In this document: positions 32,065-41,442 of the stretch, in pieces
Layout of the letters: each line of letters starts with the position of its first letter
Position numbering within the stretch: the first letter of the stretch is position 1
Assembly (NCBI RefSeq): GCF_010894455.1
Contig: NZ_JAAIXY010000001.1
Coordinates: 186,001-250,000, forward strand
Reading direction: 5' to 3'
DNA length: 64,000 nt
Source of the DNA: Myxococcus eversor
Lineage (GTDB): Bacteria; Myxococcota; Myxococcia; Myxococcales; Myxococcaceae
Notes under the pieces: generated by a model
The model's database searches: none
Told to the model about the DNA's origin: nothing
Seen by the model: the letters and a program-made list of their open reading frames with translations, nothing else
Position numbers and translations under genes: made by a program

Positions 32065-32575
32065 CGGAGGCCACCGTGAATCCCTCCGCGATGAGGTCCT
32101 CACGCAGGCGCGTCAGCACCTTGCCCAGGAGATTGAGCCCCCTCCACTTGGATGGGTCCTGGATGAGGGGGTTGTCCATGCTCAACCCCACGCCCCAGAT
32201 GCGGTCCAGGGGACTGGCTTCCACCAGCTCCGTGCCCGCGGTGGCCAACAACGCCTCCAGCAGCGACGCGTTCTGGGTGAACTTCGCGCGATTGCCCTCG
32301 TAGACGATGCGCTCGCGCTCACGCTCCCAGGTGGCGCCATCGAAGCCGCGCACCTTGCGACCCAGCGCCTTCTGCGCCTTGGGCGCCGACGTCTTCAGGA
32401 TGCTGGCGAGCACCTCCGCGTCACCGAAGACGCGCGCCTTGCCCGCCATCATGTACTGCTCCGTGCAGCCGTAGGCGACTCCGTCCACCACGAAGGCGGA
32501 GCGGTGCCACTGCGAGAAGGGCGACTCTTCCTTCCAGAAAAAGGTGAACCTGCCCTGTCGCTGAGTGCCAGCCAT
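32015..32575 (-). CDS. NADAR family protein (YbiA-like)
   Basis: A 186-residue NADAR-domain protein. The family pattern is clear: FTFFWKEESPFSQWHRSAF, CTEQYMMAGKARVFGD, GRKVRGFDGATWERER, NRAKFTQNASLLEALLATAGTELVEASPLDRIWGVGL, and DPSKWRGLNLLGKVLTRLRE. Characterised NADAR enzymes hydrolyse ADP-ribosylated guanine or N-glycosidic bonds of NAD-related metabolites and riboflavin intermediates. ATG 32575 has a perfect AGGAGG site. An 8-bp inverted repeat lies immediately upstream of that site. The gene's 3' end overlaps the convergent helical-repeat gene by 50 bp. Confidence 0.9.
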   Translation of the reverse strand: MAGTQRQGRFTFFWKEESPFSQWHRSAFVVDGVAYGCTEQYMMAGKARVFGDAEVLASILKTSAPKAQKALGRKVRGFDGATWERERERIVYEGNRAKFTQNASLLEALLATAGTELVEASPLDRIWGVGLSMDNPLIQDPSKWRGLNLLGKVLTRLREDLIAEGFTVASVSASRVSTHPDVAPGQ

Positions 32576-32588
32576 CACGAGCCTCCTG

Positions 32589-32611
32589 GTTGGTGTTGAT
32601 TGCACACCAAC
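32589..32611 (-). promoter_or_regulatory. operator-like inverted repeat before the NADAR gene
   Basis: Perfect arms GTTGGTGT and ACACCAAC with a 7-nt spacer, ending one base from the AGGAGG ribosome site. It could be a repressor operator or a hairpin next to the ribosome site. Confidence 0.5.
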
Positions 32612-32663
32612 GCCTGGGGCTCGATGCCCTGACAAGCGCCGTCCAGTCGGGCAACCGCTGGAC

Positions 32664-32691
32664 GGGAGGCGCCCCAAGTGAGGCACCTCCC
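32664..32691 (-). terminator. hairpin after rmd
   Basis: On the minus strand GGGAGGTGCC pairs with GGCGCCTCCC (one G-U), 8-nt loop, 15 bp past the rmd stop. A second 8-bp stem CCGTCCAG / CTGGACGG follows at 32639-32665. No T-run. Confidence 0.45.
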
Positions 32692-32705
32692 GTGCGGTAC
32701 GGGCC

Positions 32706-33644
32706 TCAGCCCTGGGCGCGGATGGCGCCCGGAACCTTGGGGCCGAGCACGTCGCGCAGCGCGTCCGTCACCGTCAGCTTCGGCGTCCAGCCCAGCGCGC
32801 GCAGCTTGTCGGGAGCGCCGATGAGGCTGGGGATGTCGGAGGGGCGCAGGCGCGCGGGGTCCAGCTCGATGCGCGCATTCACTCCCGCGAGCGTCAGCAT
32901 CTCCTCCAGCAGGCTGCGGATGGTGCGTCCCTCGCCGCTGCAGATGTTGTACGCCTGCCCGGGCTCGCCCTTCACCAGCAGCAGCCGGTACGCCTCCACC
33001 ACGTCACGCACGTGGGAGAAGTCGCGCACCGCGTCCAGGTTGCCCGTGCGCAACACCGGGTCCACCGTGCCCAGGCCAATCGCTCGAATCTGCGAGGCGA
33101 AGGAGGGCACGACGAACGTCGGATCCTGTCCAGCGCCCAGGTGGTTGAAGGGCCGCGCCATCATGACTTCCAGCCCGTAGCTGCGGTGGAACTGCACACC
33201 CGCCAGCTCCGCCGCCGACTTGGAGGCCGCGTAGGGACTCAGCGGCACCGCGCCGGTGTCCTCGGTGGCGCGCGTGCCCTCGGGCACCGGGCCGTACACC
33301 TCGCCCGAGCCCACGAGGACGACGCGCGTCTTCGGCGCGTTCTCCCGCAGCGCCGTCAACAGGTGCACCACCCCCATGGTGTTCACCGCGAACACGCGCG
33401 AGGGGTTGTGGTGGCTCTTGGCGACCGAGCTGAAGCCCGCGAGGTGGATGACGCCGTCCGGCTTCGCCTCGGCCACGGCGGCCTTCACCGCGGCCTCGTT
33501 GGCGACGTCGAAGTGAAGGGCGCTGCTGCTGACGCCCTCTCCGCGTGGCCCGTGCGCTTCGACCACCTCGTCACCGGCGGCGCGCAGAAGCGCGCACAGA
33601 TGCCTGCCGACGAACCCATCCGCTCCCGTGACGAGAACCCGCAT
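32706..33644 (-). CDS. rmd: GDP-6-deoxy-4-keto-D-mannose reductase
   Basis: Extended SDR-family reductase of 312 residues. MRVLVTGADGFVGRHL gives the NAD(P) site, VVLVGSGEVYG the catalytic Ser/Thr region, and YAASKSAAE the Tyr-Lys pair near 145. Its start codon abuts the gmd stop, and together they predict GDP-mannose to GDP-4-keto-6-deoxymannose to GDP-D-rhamnose. The alternative product is GDP-6-deoxy-D-talose; GDP-fucose synthase is less likely because the epimerase hallmarks are absent. The product would feed the nearby glycosyltransferases. Confidence 0.88.
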   Translation of the reverse strand: MRVLVTGADGFVGRHLCALLRAAGDEVVEAHGPRGEGVSSSALHFDVANEAAVKAAVAEAKPDGVIHLAGFSSVAKSHHNPSRVFAVNTMGVVHLLTALRENAPKTRVVLVGSGEVYGPVPEGTRATEDTGAVPLSPYAASKSAAELAGVQFHRSYGLEVMMARPFNHLGAGQDPTFVVPSFASQIRAIGLGTVDPVLRTGNLDAVRDFSHVRDVVEAYRLLLVKGEPGQAYNICSGEGRTIRSLLEEMLTLAGVNARIELDPARLRPSDIPSLIGAPDKLRALGWTPKLTVTDALRDVLGPKVPGAIRAQG

Positions 33645-34727
<1,083 letters not shown>

Positions 34728-34763
34728 TTACGCAGGACCCACCTTGCCTGGAGCGCCCTGGCC

Positions 34764-36107
34764 ATGCGTCACCCTCTCTTCTTCGCCCTGGCGGCTGTCG
34801 TCGCGGGCTCCGTTGCCTCGGCCCAACCCACCCAGCCCTTGCAGGTGCCCGCACAGCGCGAGACGACACCCGGGCCCCCCGCGACAGGTGGCCTCATCCA
34901 GGACGTCGCTGTCTGGGTAGGACCGCCCGGCGTCGGTGGGGCGGATGCGGGCCTCGGCCTGCTGCTCACGGCCTATGACAATCAGAACTCCGGCCTCTCC
35001 ACGTTCGGGCTGGATGGTCAACAACTGGAGCAGGAGCAGGATGGGCCCACGGTGAGCGTCGCGGTCCGAGACGGCTTCCGGCTGGGGCAGGCGACGCGTT
35101 CCCTGGCGGTGACGGCGAACTCCGTCGTCGGCTTGTCGGCCTACGTCGTGGATGGTTTCCAGACGACGAATCGGGTGCAGCGGATTGGCTCTGGACCGTT
35201 CGTCGCCAACAGCACGGTCTTCAACACCGTGGCGCTCTATCGCAGCCCCGGCACGGGCCGCTTCTTCGTGTTCGCGGGGACCGCGACGGGCTCCCTCCAG
35301 CAGTTCGAGCTGTCCGGCGAGGATGGCGGGCTGTCGTCCACCCTGGTGCGTCCGGCCATCGACGTGGGAGGCCCCATCACCGGGCTGGTCGCCGACGAGG
35401 AGCTGGGCTTCGTCTACGTCGTGCAGGCCGGTGAGGCCATCTGGCGCTACAACGCCGAGCCCAACGGTGGCACCACCCGCGTGTCGGTGGCTTCGCTGAC
35501 GGGCGCGAACCGCAACCTGTCCGGCACCGTCAACCACCTGGCGCTGTACCGCGCCGCCAACGCGCAGGGTTACCTGCTGGCGGCGGATACGGGCTCGGGC
35601 ACGTTCGCCGTGTTGGACCGCCGCACGTATGCCTTCCTGGGTTCGTTCCTCGTGGTGGCGGGGGATGGAGGCGTCGGCGCCGCGGAGTCTCCACGCGCGC
35701 TGGCGGTGACCGCGCTGCCAGTGGGCGCCGAGTTTCCCGAAGGACTTTTCGTCGCGCAGGATTCCATCAATGGCGGCACGGACAACCTGAAGCTCTTGCG
35801 TTGGGACGCCGTGGCCGCGGCCTTCACTCCGCCGCTGCGCGTCGACACCCGACCGGTGACGGATGACGGTGGCACGGACGCGGGCTCGGACGGCGGCACC
35901 GATGGTGGCTCGGACGGCGGCACCGATGGTGGCTCGGATGGAGGGGGGGGCGGTGGTGGTGGAGGACGGCCCGACCCGGGTGGTGGCGGCCTCCCCACTG
36001 ACTCCGGCACCTCGGGCTGCGACTGCACCGCCGCCTCCGTGCCCGGTAGTGTGCTCCTCGGCCTGCTGGCCCTGGGGTTGTCGGTGCGCCGACGCCGCGA
36101 GCGCTGA
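34764..36107 (+). CDS. secreted MYXO-CTERM beta-propeller (phytase-like) protein
   Basis: A 447-residue exported protein. The signal peptide MRHPLFFALAAVVAGSVASA is followed by about 340 residues with beta-propeller character resembling the bacterial 3-phytase fold (DVAVWV, LLLTAYDNQNSGLSTFGLDG, GLVADEELGFVYVVQAGEAI, YLLAADTGSGTFAVLD, GLFVAQDSIN). Whether the phosphate and calcium sites are intact cannot be judged. A low-complexity linker of Asp/Gly/Ser/Thr precedes the sorting tail GCDC, hydrophobic helix GSVLLGLLALGLSV and RRRRER, which is the MYXO-CTERM pattern for surface attachment after myxosortase cleavage. It is divergent from gmd. Confidence 0.88.
   Translation: MRHPLFFALAAVVAGSVASAQPTQPLQVPAQRETTPGPPATGGLIQDVAVWVGPPGVGGADAGLGLLLTAYDNQNSGLSTFGLDGQQLEQEQDGPTVSVAVRDGFRLGQATRSLAVTANSVVGLSAYVVDGFQTTNRVQRIGSGPFVANSTVFNTVALYRSPGTGRFFVFAGTATGSLQQFELSGEDGGLSSTLVRPAIDVGGPITGLVADEELGFVYVVQAGEAIWRYNAEPNGGTTRVSVASLTGANRNLSGTVNHLALYRAANAQGYLLAADTGSGTFAVLDRRTYAFLGSFLVVAGDGGVGAAESPRALAVTALPVGAEFPEGLFVAQDSINGGTDNLKLLRWDAVAAAFTPPLRVDTRPVTDDGGTDAGSDGGTDGGSDGGTDGGSDGGGGGGGGGRPDPGGGGLPTDSGTSGCDCTAASVPGSVLLGLLALGLSVRRRRER
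35883..35930 (+). repeat. 24-bp tandem repeat inside the MYXO-CTERM linker
   Basis: Two perfect copies of a 24-bp unit beginning GGCTCGGACGGCGG, with a degenerate third, encoding the DGGTDGGS linker. Copy number could vary between strains. Confidence 0.85.
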
Positions 36108-36152
36108 AGCGCGTTGCCATGGGGCGCGGGGCACGATGAAGTGCGACCGCTC

Positions 36153-37946
36153 ATGCGTTCCCCGCGCCCCTTCCTCCTCGCGCTCGTGACTTGTGCCGCC
36201 GCCTGCGCCGGCACCCAGCCCTCCGCGCCCGTCGTCGCGCCTCCCATCTCGCCGGTGCGAATCACGCTGGTGGGCCTCAACGACTTCCACGGGCAGGTGG
36301 AGCCGCACCGCGCGAAGCTCGCGGATGGACGCGTGGTGGAGGAGGGCGGTGCCGCCATGCTCGCCGCGTATGTCGCGCGGCTTCGCGAGGACAATCCCGG
36401 GGGCGTGTTGCTGCTGGATGGCGGCGACCTCTTCCAGGGCACGCTGGCGTCGAACCTCACCGAGGGCGCCATCGTCGTCGACGTGTACAACCACCTGGGC
36501 TTCACGGCGGCGGCCATCGGCAACCATGAGTTCGACTACGGACCCGCGGGGCCCGCGCCCATGGCCGCGGGTTCCGGCGAGGACCCGCTCGGTGCCCTCA
36601 AGGCGCGCGTGAAGCAGGCGCGCTTTCCGCTCCTGTCCGCCAACCTCCGCGACGCGGCGACGGGCAAGTCTCCCTCATGGCTGGGCAACGACGGTACGCA
36701 CATCGTCGTGGTGAAGGGGCTGCGCGTCGGCGTGCTGGGCCTCACCACCGAGTCCACCCCGAGCGTCACCAATCCGGCCAACGTGGACTCGCTGCGCTTC
36801 GCGCCCCTGGCGTCCTCGGCGCTGGAGGCCTCACGCTCCCTGCGCGAGCGCGGCGCGGACGTGGTCGTGGCGGTGGCGCACGCGGGCGGCCAGTGCTCGG
36901 ACCTGCGCAATCCCCGGGACACGTCGAGCTGCGACAAGGGCGACGCGGAGATTCTCGACATGCTGGCCGCGCTGCCCCAGGGCACGCTCGACGCGGTGGT
37001 GGCCGGGCACACGCACCAGACGATGGGCCACTTCTTCGACGGCGTGCCCATCATCGAGACGACGGGACAGGCTCGCTCGCTGGGCGTGGTGGAGCTCTTC
37101 GTCGACCCGGTGAAGCGCCGCGTGGACCCGTCGCTCACTCGCATCCAGGCCGCCGTTCCATTGTGCACCCAGGTGGACGCCGTCCACGGTGACTGTGACG
37201 GACGCCGCCTGCGCGAGCGCGCCGAGGTGAAGCTGTCTCCGTCGGTCTTCCTGGGCACCGCCATGCGGCCGGACGCGGAGGTGACGCGGCTGCTCGCGCC
37301 CACGCTGGCGAAGGTCGACGAGGCCCAGGGCCGAGCCTCGGGCGTGTCCTGCGCGTCACCCCTGGCGCGCGGCTTCACGGAGGAGGGCGCGCTGGGCAAC
37401 GTCATCGCGGACGCGCTGCGCGAGGCGGCCGGCGCGGACGCCGCGGTGATGAACCCCGGGGGCATCCGGGCCGACCTGCCAGGTGGGACGCTGTCCTTCG
37501 GCCACGTCTACCAGGCGCTCCCATTCGACAACACGGTGGCCGTGCTCACGCTCACCGGCGCGGAGCTGCGGCACCTGCTGGAGCTGGCGCATGGCGTGGA
37601 GCGCGGCGCCGTGTTCGCGGTGTCTGGCCTGGAATTGACGCTGGCCCGCTGTCCGGGCCCCGGCCGGTTGCAGGGCGTCACGTTGGAGGGCGGCAAGCCG
37701 CTCGTGCCGGAGCAGCGCTACCGCGTCGCGGTGCCAGACTTCCTCGCACGGGGAGGTGACGGCGTGGACGGCGTGACGCGGCCCCTGCCTCCAGAACGCG
37801 CCGAGCTGTCCCCATTCCGGGGAATGGACCTGCGCGAGGCGCTGATCGCCTACGGCCGCTCCCACGGGGGTGTCCTGCCCGCGCCCGCGCTGGGACGCGT
37901 GCGCTACAGCGGTGTCGCACAGGTGTGTCCCACAGCGTCTCGCTGA
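36153..37946 (+). CDS. periplasmic 5'-nucleotidase / UDP-sugar hydrolase family lipoprotein
   Basis: A 597-residue UshA-like metallophosphatase. The signal peptide ends LALVTCAAAC, so Cys17 is probably lipidated. The catalytic domain has LVGLNDFHGQ, LLDGGDLFQGT, AIGNHEFDYG, VAVAHAGG and VVAGHTHQT, which give the two-metal site. The C-terminal domain has GNVIADALRE, MNPGGIRADL and LPFDNTVAVLTLTGAEL for nucleotide binding. It likely hydrolyses extracellular nucleotides for salvage. ATG 36153 is chosen at the signal peptide. It follows the MYXO-CTERM gene by 45 bp on the same strand. Confidence 0.93.
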   Translation: MRSPRPFLLALVTCAAACAGTQPSAPVVAPPISPVRITLVGLNDFHGQVEPHRAKLADGRVVEEGGAAMLAAYVARLREDNPGGVLLLDGGDLFQGTLASNLTEGAIVVDVYNHLGFTAAAIGNHEFDYGPAGPAPMAAGSGEDPLGALKARVKQARFPLLSANLRDAATGKSPSWLGNDGTHIVVVKGLRVGVLGLTTESTPSVTNPANVDSLRFAPLASSALEASRSLRERGADVVVAVAHAGGQCSDLRNPRDTSSCDKGDAEILDMLAALPQGTLDAVVAGHTHQTMGHFFDGVPIIETTGQARSLGVVELFVDPVKRRVDPSLTRIQAAVPLCTQVDAVHGDCDGRRLRERAEVKLSPSVFLGTAMRPDAEVTRLLAPTLAKVDEAQGRASGVSCASPLARGFTEEGALGNVIADALREAAGADAAVMNPGGIRADLPGGTLSFGHVYQALPFDNTVAVLTLTGAELRHLLELAHGVERGAVFAVSGLELTLARCPGPGRLQGVTLEGGKPLVPEQRYRVAVPDFLARGGDGVDGVTRPLPPERAELSPFRGMDLREALIAYGRSHGGVLPAPALGRVRYSGVAQVCPTASR

Positions 37947-37958
37947 GGGAGCCTGGGC

Positions 37959-38091
37959 TGAAAATTCGACCGCGAGCTGATCCGCCGGCGGTGAAGGGGA
38001 CCGCCAACCCTTGGAAAGATCAGCGGAAACGCTCCAGGGCCGATTTTTCGGCCTGGGATCAGTTTTCAACGGGAGGAAGAGTCCTTACTCT
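37959..38091 (+). promoter_or_regulatory. dyad-rich promoter region with three GATCAG sites
   Basis: A promoter TTTTCA (38063-38068), 17-bp spacer, TACTCT (38086-38091) precedes the zinc-ribbon gene. Upstream, CTGATC (37977-37982), GATCAG (38018-38023) and GATCAG (38057-38062) are spaced 41 and 39 bp apart, the last abutting the -35. Between them are hairpins GGCGGT/ACCGCC (37987-38005), AGCG-GAAA-CGCT (38022-38033) and a 9-bp stem with a TTTT loop (38034-38056). TGAAAA (37959-37964) mirrors the -35. It may be an activator array or a structured RNA at the end of the nucleotidase transcript. Confidence 0.5.
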
Positions 38092-38170
38092 AGGGCTCGC
38101 GAGTGCCCGTGCCGAGGTGGCCCCATCATCAGGGACTGCGTGCGGAGGCCCTCGAGAGCGAGGGACTGAC

Positions 38171-38560
38171 ATGCTCTACAAAGTGACCCCGATGATGCCG
38201 CCGCCGCCGGAGAAGGCGAAGCCGCGTGAGCCGGGGCAGGCCCAGCCACGCAAGCGGCGCAAGTCCGCCGTCTACGACGCGGATGGCCACGAGGTGCTCA
38301 TCTCGTTGATGTGCATCAAGTGTCGCACCCTGAAGCCGTTGGCCCAGTTCGGTCTGCGTAAAATGGCGGACGGCGCCATCCGCAACCAGCCCTGGTGCCG
38401 GACGTGCCGCTCGGGCGCGGGCACCAAGAAACCCAAGGCTGGCAAGGGCGAGACTCCCGCCGCGCCCGCCGAGGCCACGCCGGTGCTCCAGGTCGTCGAG
38501 CGCGCCGCTCCGAAGGCCACCGCTGAAGTCGCCGCGCCCGCCTCGCCCACGCGGGGCTGA
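38171..38560 (+). CDS. small zinc-ribbon-like protein
   Basis: A 129-residue cytoplasmic protein. A basic Pro-rich N-terminus (residues 1-37, with PRKRRKS) precedes a compact Cys4 site CIKCRTLKPLAQFGLR...CRTCRSG at about 52-81, which resembles the zinc knuckle that often precedes HNH nucleases, but no HNH motif follows. The C-terminal 45 residues are Ala/Pro/Lys-rich and disordered. A DNA- or RNA-binding role is likely but unproven. The ribosome site is poor (GAGAGCGAG about 10 nt upstream). It is behind the dyad-rich promoter and converges on the Hsp70 gene 79 bp away. Confidence 0.78.
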   Translation: MLYKVTPMMPPPPEKAKPREPGQAQPRKRRKSAVYDADGHEVLISLMCIKCRTLKPLAQFGLRKMADGAIRNQPWCRTCRSGAGTKKPKAGKGETPAAPAEATPVLQVVERAAPKATAEVAAPASPTRG

Positions 38561-38639
38561 AGCGCTTCAGGCCGCGGCGGTCACTCCTCCGGGTCGACCA
38601 GGGACTGGCCGACCCGAAGGGACGTTTTCGAGCCGGACG

Positions 38640-41417
38640 TCACGACAGTCGCAAGCCCGCCGGCAGCGTGTCACCGAGCGCACGGGCTTCGTCCGCCGCT
38701 TCCAACGCCACGACTTCGCGCACCATGCGCACCCACGTCTCCGACGCCTGGGCCGCGACGAGCGCTTGCGCCGCGCGCTCCCGCAGGGCCGGGTCCAAGT
38801 CCCGCGTGCGGTCGCCGGTGAGCCTCGCGAGCTGCGCGGCGGCGAAGGGCGCGCCGTCAATCTTCCGCAGATCCATCTCCAGGAGCAGCGTGAGCCACGC
38901 CTCCGCGGTCTCCACGTCCACCACCTTGTGGCCGCTGCCGTAGAGCGGCACGCGCGCGCCCAGTCGTCCCAGGGCCCAGGCCCAGGGGCCGCCGGACTTC
39001 GCCTCCGCCTTCAGCCGCTCGGCCACCCACCGCCCCATCTCCGCCTTGTCGGAGGGCGGCAGGTGCTCCAGTGAGGCAGCCGTGCGCACCATCTCCTCCA
39101 ATCCCTCGGGTTGGATTCCCTTGAGCTTCCCAGGCGGCGGCGTGCCGGGGGGCACCTTCCTCGCGAGGTGCGGCTGCAGGTAGGCGTAGAGCTTCTGCTG
39201 CTGTGCCTCGGTGAGTCCGCCGGCGATGCGGCGCCACATCACCCAGAACTCCGTCCACACCGCCTTGTCCGAGTGGTGCTGCACCAGCGCGTCGAAGAGG
39301 CTGAAGGTCTGCTCCGCGCGCCAGCCGTCCAGCGGGTAGCCGAAGCCCGGGCGCAGGGTGAAGCCCGCGAGGCTGTAGAAGACGCGCTCGTGGTCCTCGC
39401 TGCGGCGGCGTTTGCTGGCGCCCGCGTACAGCGTGCTCCACATCTCTCGCAGCACCGGCACGCGCCACGTGTCGCGAGGCCCCAGCGCCTTCTCCAGCGT
39501 CCGGGACAGCTGCTTCACGTCCTTGGGGCCCAGGGGCAGTGGCTTGTTTCCGTAGACGCGCTCGATGTTGTCCTTCGCCTCGGCGAAGCGCGCGGGCATG
39601 GACTCGGTGACGGTCAGCTCGTGGGAGCCGCCCGTGCCGCGCAGCTCGAACTCCAGACGCCACCGCTCGTCCGCGACGTCGGAGACGCAGTACAGCTCCA
39701 GCGTGCCAATCTCCGTCAGCGCCGCCTGGAGGTGCACCGGGACTTCCGCCACCTTCCCCGACGCGCCCTTGAGCAGCGTGTGGATGGGCGGCAGGGGCTT
39801 CAAGTCCTCCGCCAGCGGCACCAAATCTCCTGGCTTGTCGATGCGGTCGCTCGTCGTCGAGTAGAGCTGGAACTGCACGGGTCGGCCGAGCGTGAGCGTG
39901 AAGGGGCGCTCACCCAGGTCGACCTTCTGGCCCTCCTCGAAGCCTCGGGGGATGAGGCAGAGGGCGGGCTGCTCCGCGCTGTCCGCCGCGCGCTGCAGGC
40001 CCACGTAATACGCGCGCGCCGCGCCACCGCCGATGCGCAGGCCGTGCCCGCGCCGCACCAGGCCGTAGTACGCGGCGCCGCGCGCCACGGCCAGCTCCAG
40101 CGACACGTGGCGCAAGAGGGAGATTTTCGGCGCGTCCGGCCACCAAGCGGACACGGCCTCCACCAGTCGCTCCGAAATCCAGGGCGAGTTGAAGACGCCG
40201 CCGTTGAGGAGGATGGCGTCGGGGCGGGGGAGGGCGCCCTCGAAAGGCGGGGCCTCGCCCAGGGCCGCGAAGCCCGCCGCCGCGTGCTGCGCGAGGAAGG
40301 CGGCCAGGTGGCGTGTCACCGCCGCGTCCTGCACGTACGGCAGGCCCAGCTCCTGGAGCGCCATGCGCGCGGCGCGACGGGGCCGCTCGCCAGGCGGGGT
40401 GCGCGGGAAGAAGCCGTCCATCACCAGCGCGTGGGCCTCCTCTCGCGTCAGCTCGGAGGACAACGTTCCGCCCAAGAGGCGGCTGCCCTCGCCCGCGAGC
40501 GAGACGCCGTACTTCTCTGGAGGCTCCTTGCCCAGCAGTGCTTCCTTCGCGGTGCGCGCGGCTTGAATCGCCTGCGTCCACTGCGTGGCGGACAGGCGGC
40601 GTCCGGCCGCCACGAGCTTCTCCTCGACACGCCGGGCCAGCGCGGCGTCCATGTTGTCGCCACCCAGCATCAGGTGGTCACCCACCGCCAGGCGCCGCAG
40701 CATGGGACCTTCCGGCGACACGCCCGCGTGCACCAGCGTGAAGTCGGTGGTGCCTCCGCCCACGTCCACCACCAGCACCAGCCGGACGTGGGAGAGCGTC
40801 TGCTCCAGGTCCGCGCGGTGGCGCGCGGTGTAGTCGTAGAAGGCGGCCTGGGGCTCCTCGAGCAGGGTGAACTTCTCCAGCCCGGCCTTGCGCGCGGCGC
40901 TCACGGTGAGGGCGCGCGCGGCCTCGTCGAAGGAGGCGGGGACGGTGATGACCACCTCCTGCTTCGACAGGGGGGCGTCCGGATGCGTGTAGTCCCACGC
41001 GCGCGCCAGGTGCGTCAGGAGCAGGGCGCTGGCGTCGACGGGGGACAGCTTCTGGACGTCGGCCGGAGCGCCCCAGGGGAGGATGGGCGCGGAGCGGTCC
41101 ACGCCCGGGTGGCACAGCCAGCTCTTGGCGCTGGCCACCAGTCGTCCCGGAACGCGGGCGCCCTGCCAGCGGGCCAGCTCTCCCACCACCCACGGGCCGC
41201 CGTCGTCACCCCAGGGAAGCTGGAGGGACTCGGTGCTCAGCTCGTGGCCCGCGGGCACGTACACGGTGGAGGGCAGCAGCGCGCGCGGCGCTACCTCCCC
41301 CTGACGGACGAGCTGGGGAACGGGGAAGTCCTCCACGGGCGCGCTCGCGCCCCGAGAGGGGTCCACGGACGCCACCGCGCAGTGGGTGGTACCCAGGTCG
41401 ATGCCGACGATTCGCAT
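38640..41417 (-). CDS. Hsp70-family protein with DUF3731-like C-terminus
   Basis: A 925-residue DnaK-related protein. The ATPase domain has phosphate 1 GIDLGTTHCAVASVD, connect/phosphate 2 LVVDVGGGTTDFTLVHAG and the adenosine-site region AILLNGGVFNS. After about residue 450, a beta-rich substrate-domain-like part (FTLTLGRPVQFQLYS) leads into about 320 helical residues (YGNKPLPLGPKDVKQLSRTLEKALG, ERVFYSLAGFTLRPGFGYPLD) that fit the Hsp70-linked DUF3731 family. No EEVD-type tail. It is the last of three genes (DUF2760, Hsp70, Hsp70) with 25 bp to the previous one and a GGAGG site. Clients and nucleotide-exchange partners are unknown. Confidence 0.9.
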   Translation of the reverse strand: MRIVGIDLGTTHCAVASVDPSRGASAPVEDFPVPQLVRQGEVAPRALLPSTVYVPAGHELSTESLQLPWGDDGGPWVVGELARWQGARVPGRLVASAKSWLCHPGVDRSAPILPWGAPADVQKLSPVDASALLLTHLARAWDYTHPDAPLSKQEVVITVPASFDEAARALTVSAARKAGLEKFTLLEEPQAAFYDYTARHRADLEQTLSHVRLVLVVDVGGGTTDFTLVHAGVSPEGPMLRRLAVGDHLMLGGDNMDAALARRVEEKLVAAGRRLSATQWTQAIQAARTAKEALLGKEPPEKYGVSLAGEGSRLLGGTLSSELTREEAHALVMDGFFPRTPPGERPRRAARMALQELGLPYVQDAAVTRHLAAFLAQHAAAGFAALGEAPPFEGALPRPDAILLNGGVFNSPWISERLVEAVSAWWPDAPKISLLRHVSLELAVARGAAYYGLVRRGHGLRIGGGAARAYYVGLQRAADSAEQPALCLIPRGFEEGQKVDLGERPFTLTLGRPVQFQLYSTTSDRIDKPGDLVPLAEDLKPLPPIHTLLKGASGKVAEVPVHLQAALTEIGTLELYCVSDVADERWRLEFELRGTGGSHELTVTESMPARFAEAKDNIERVYGNKPLPLGPKDVKQLSRTLEKALGPRDTWRVPVLREMWSTLYAGASKRRRSEDHERVFYSLAGFTLRPGFGYPLDGWRAEQTFSLFDALVQHHSDKAVWTEFWVMWRRIAGGLTEAQQQKLYAYLQPHLARKVPPGTPPPGKLKGIQPEGLEEMVRTAASLEHLPPSDKAEMGRWVAERLKAEAKSGGPWAWALGRLGARVPLYGSGHKVVDVETAEAWLTLLLEMDLRKIDGAPFAAAQLARLTGDRTRDLDPALRERAAQALVAAQASETWVRMVREVVALEAADEARALGDTLPAGLRLS

Positions 41418-41442
41418 ACACCTCCGTTTGCCGGCCGGCGTT

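Noticed and set aside
35850-35950. CRISPR-like or intergenic repeat
   Set aside because: The repeat is short, has no spacers, and is an in-frame coding repeat for the DGGTDGGS linker.
37959-38068. c-di-GMP-I (GEMM) or other known riboswitch
   Set aside because: The conserved GEMM core and receptor sequences are absent, and the likely promoter lies downstream of the structure.
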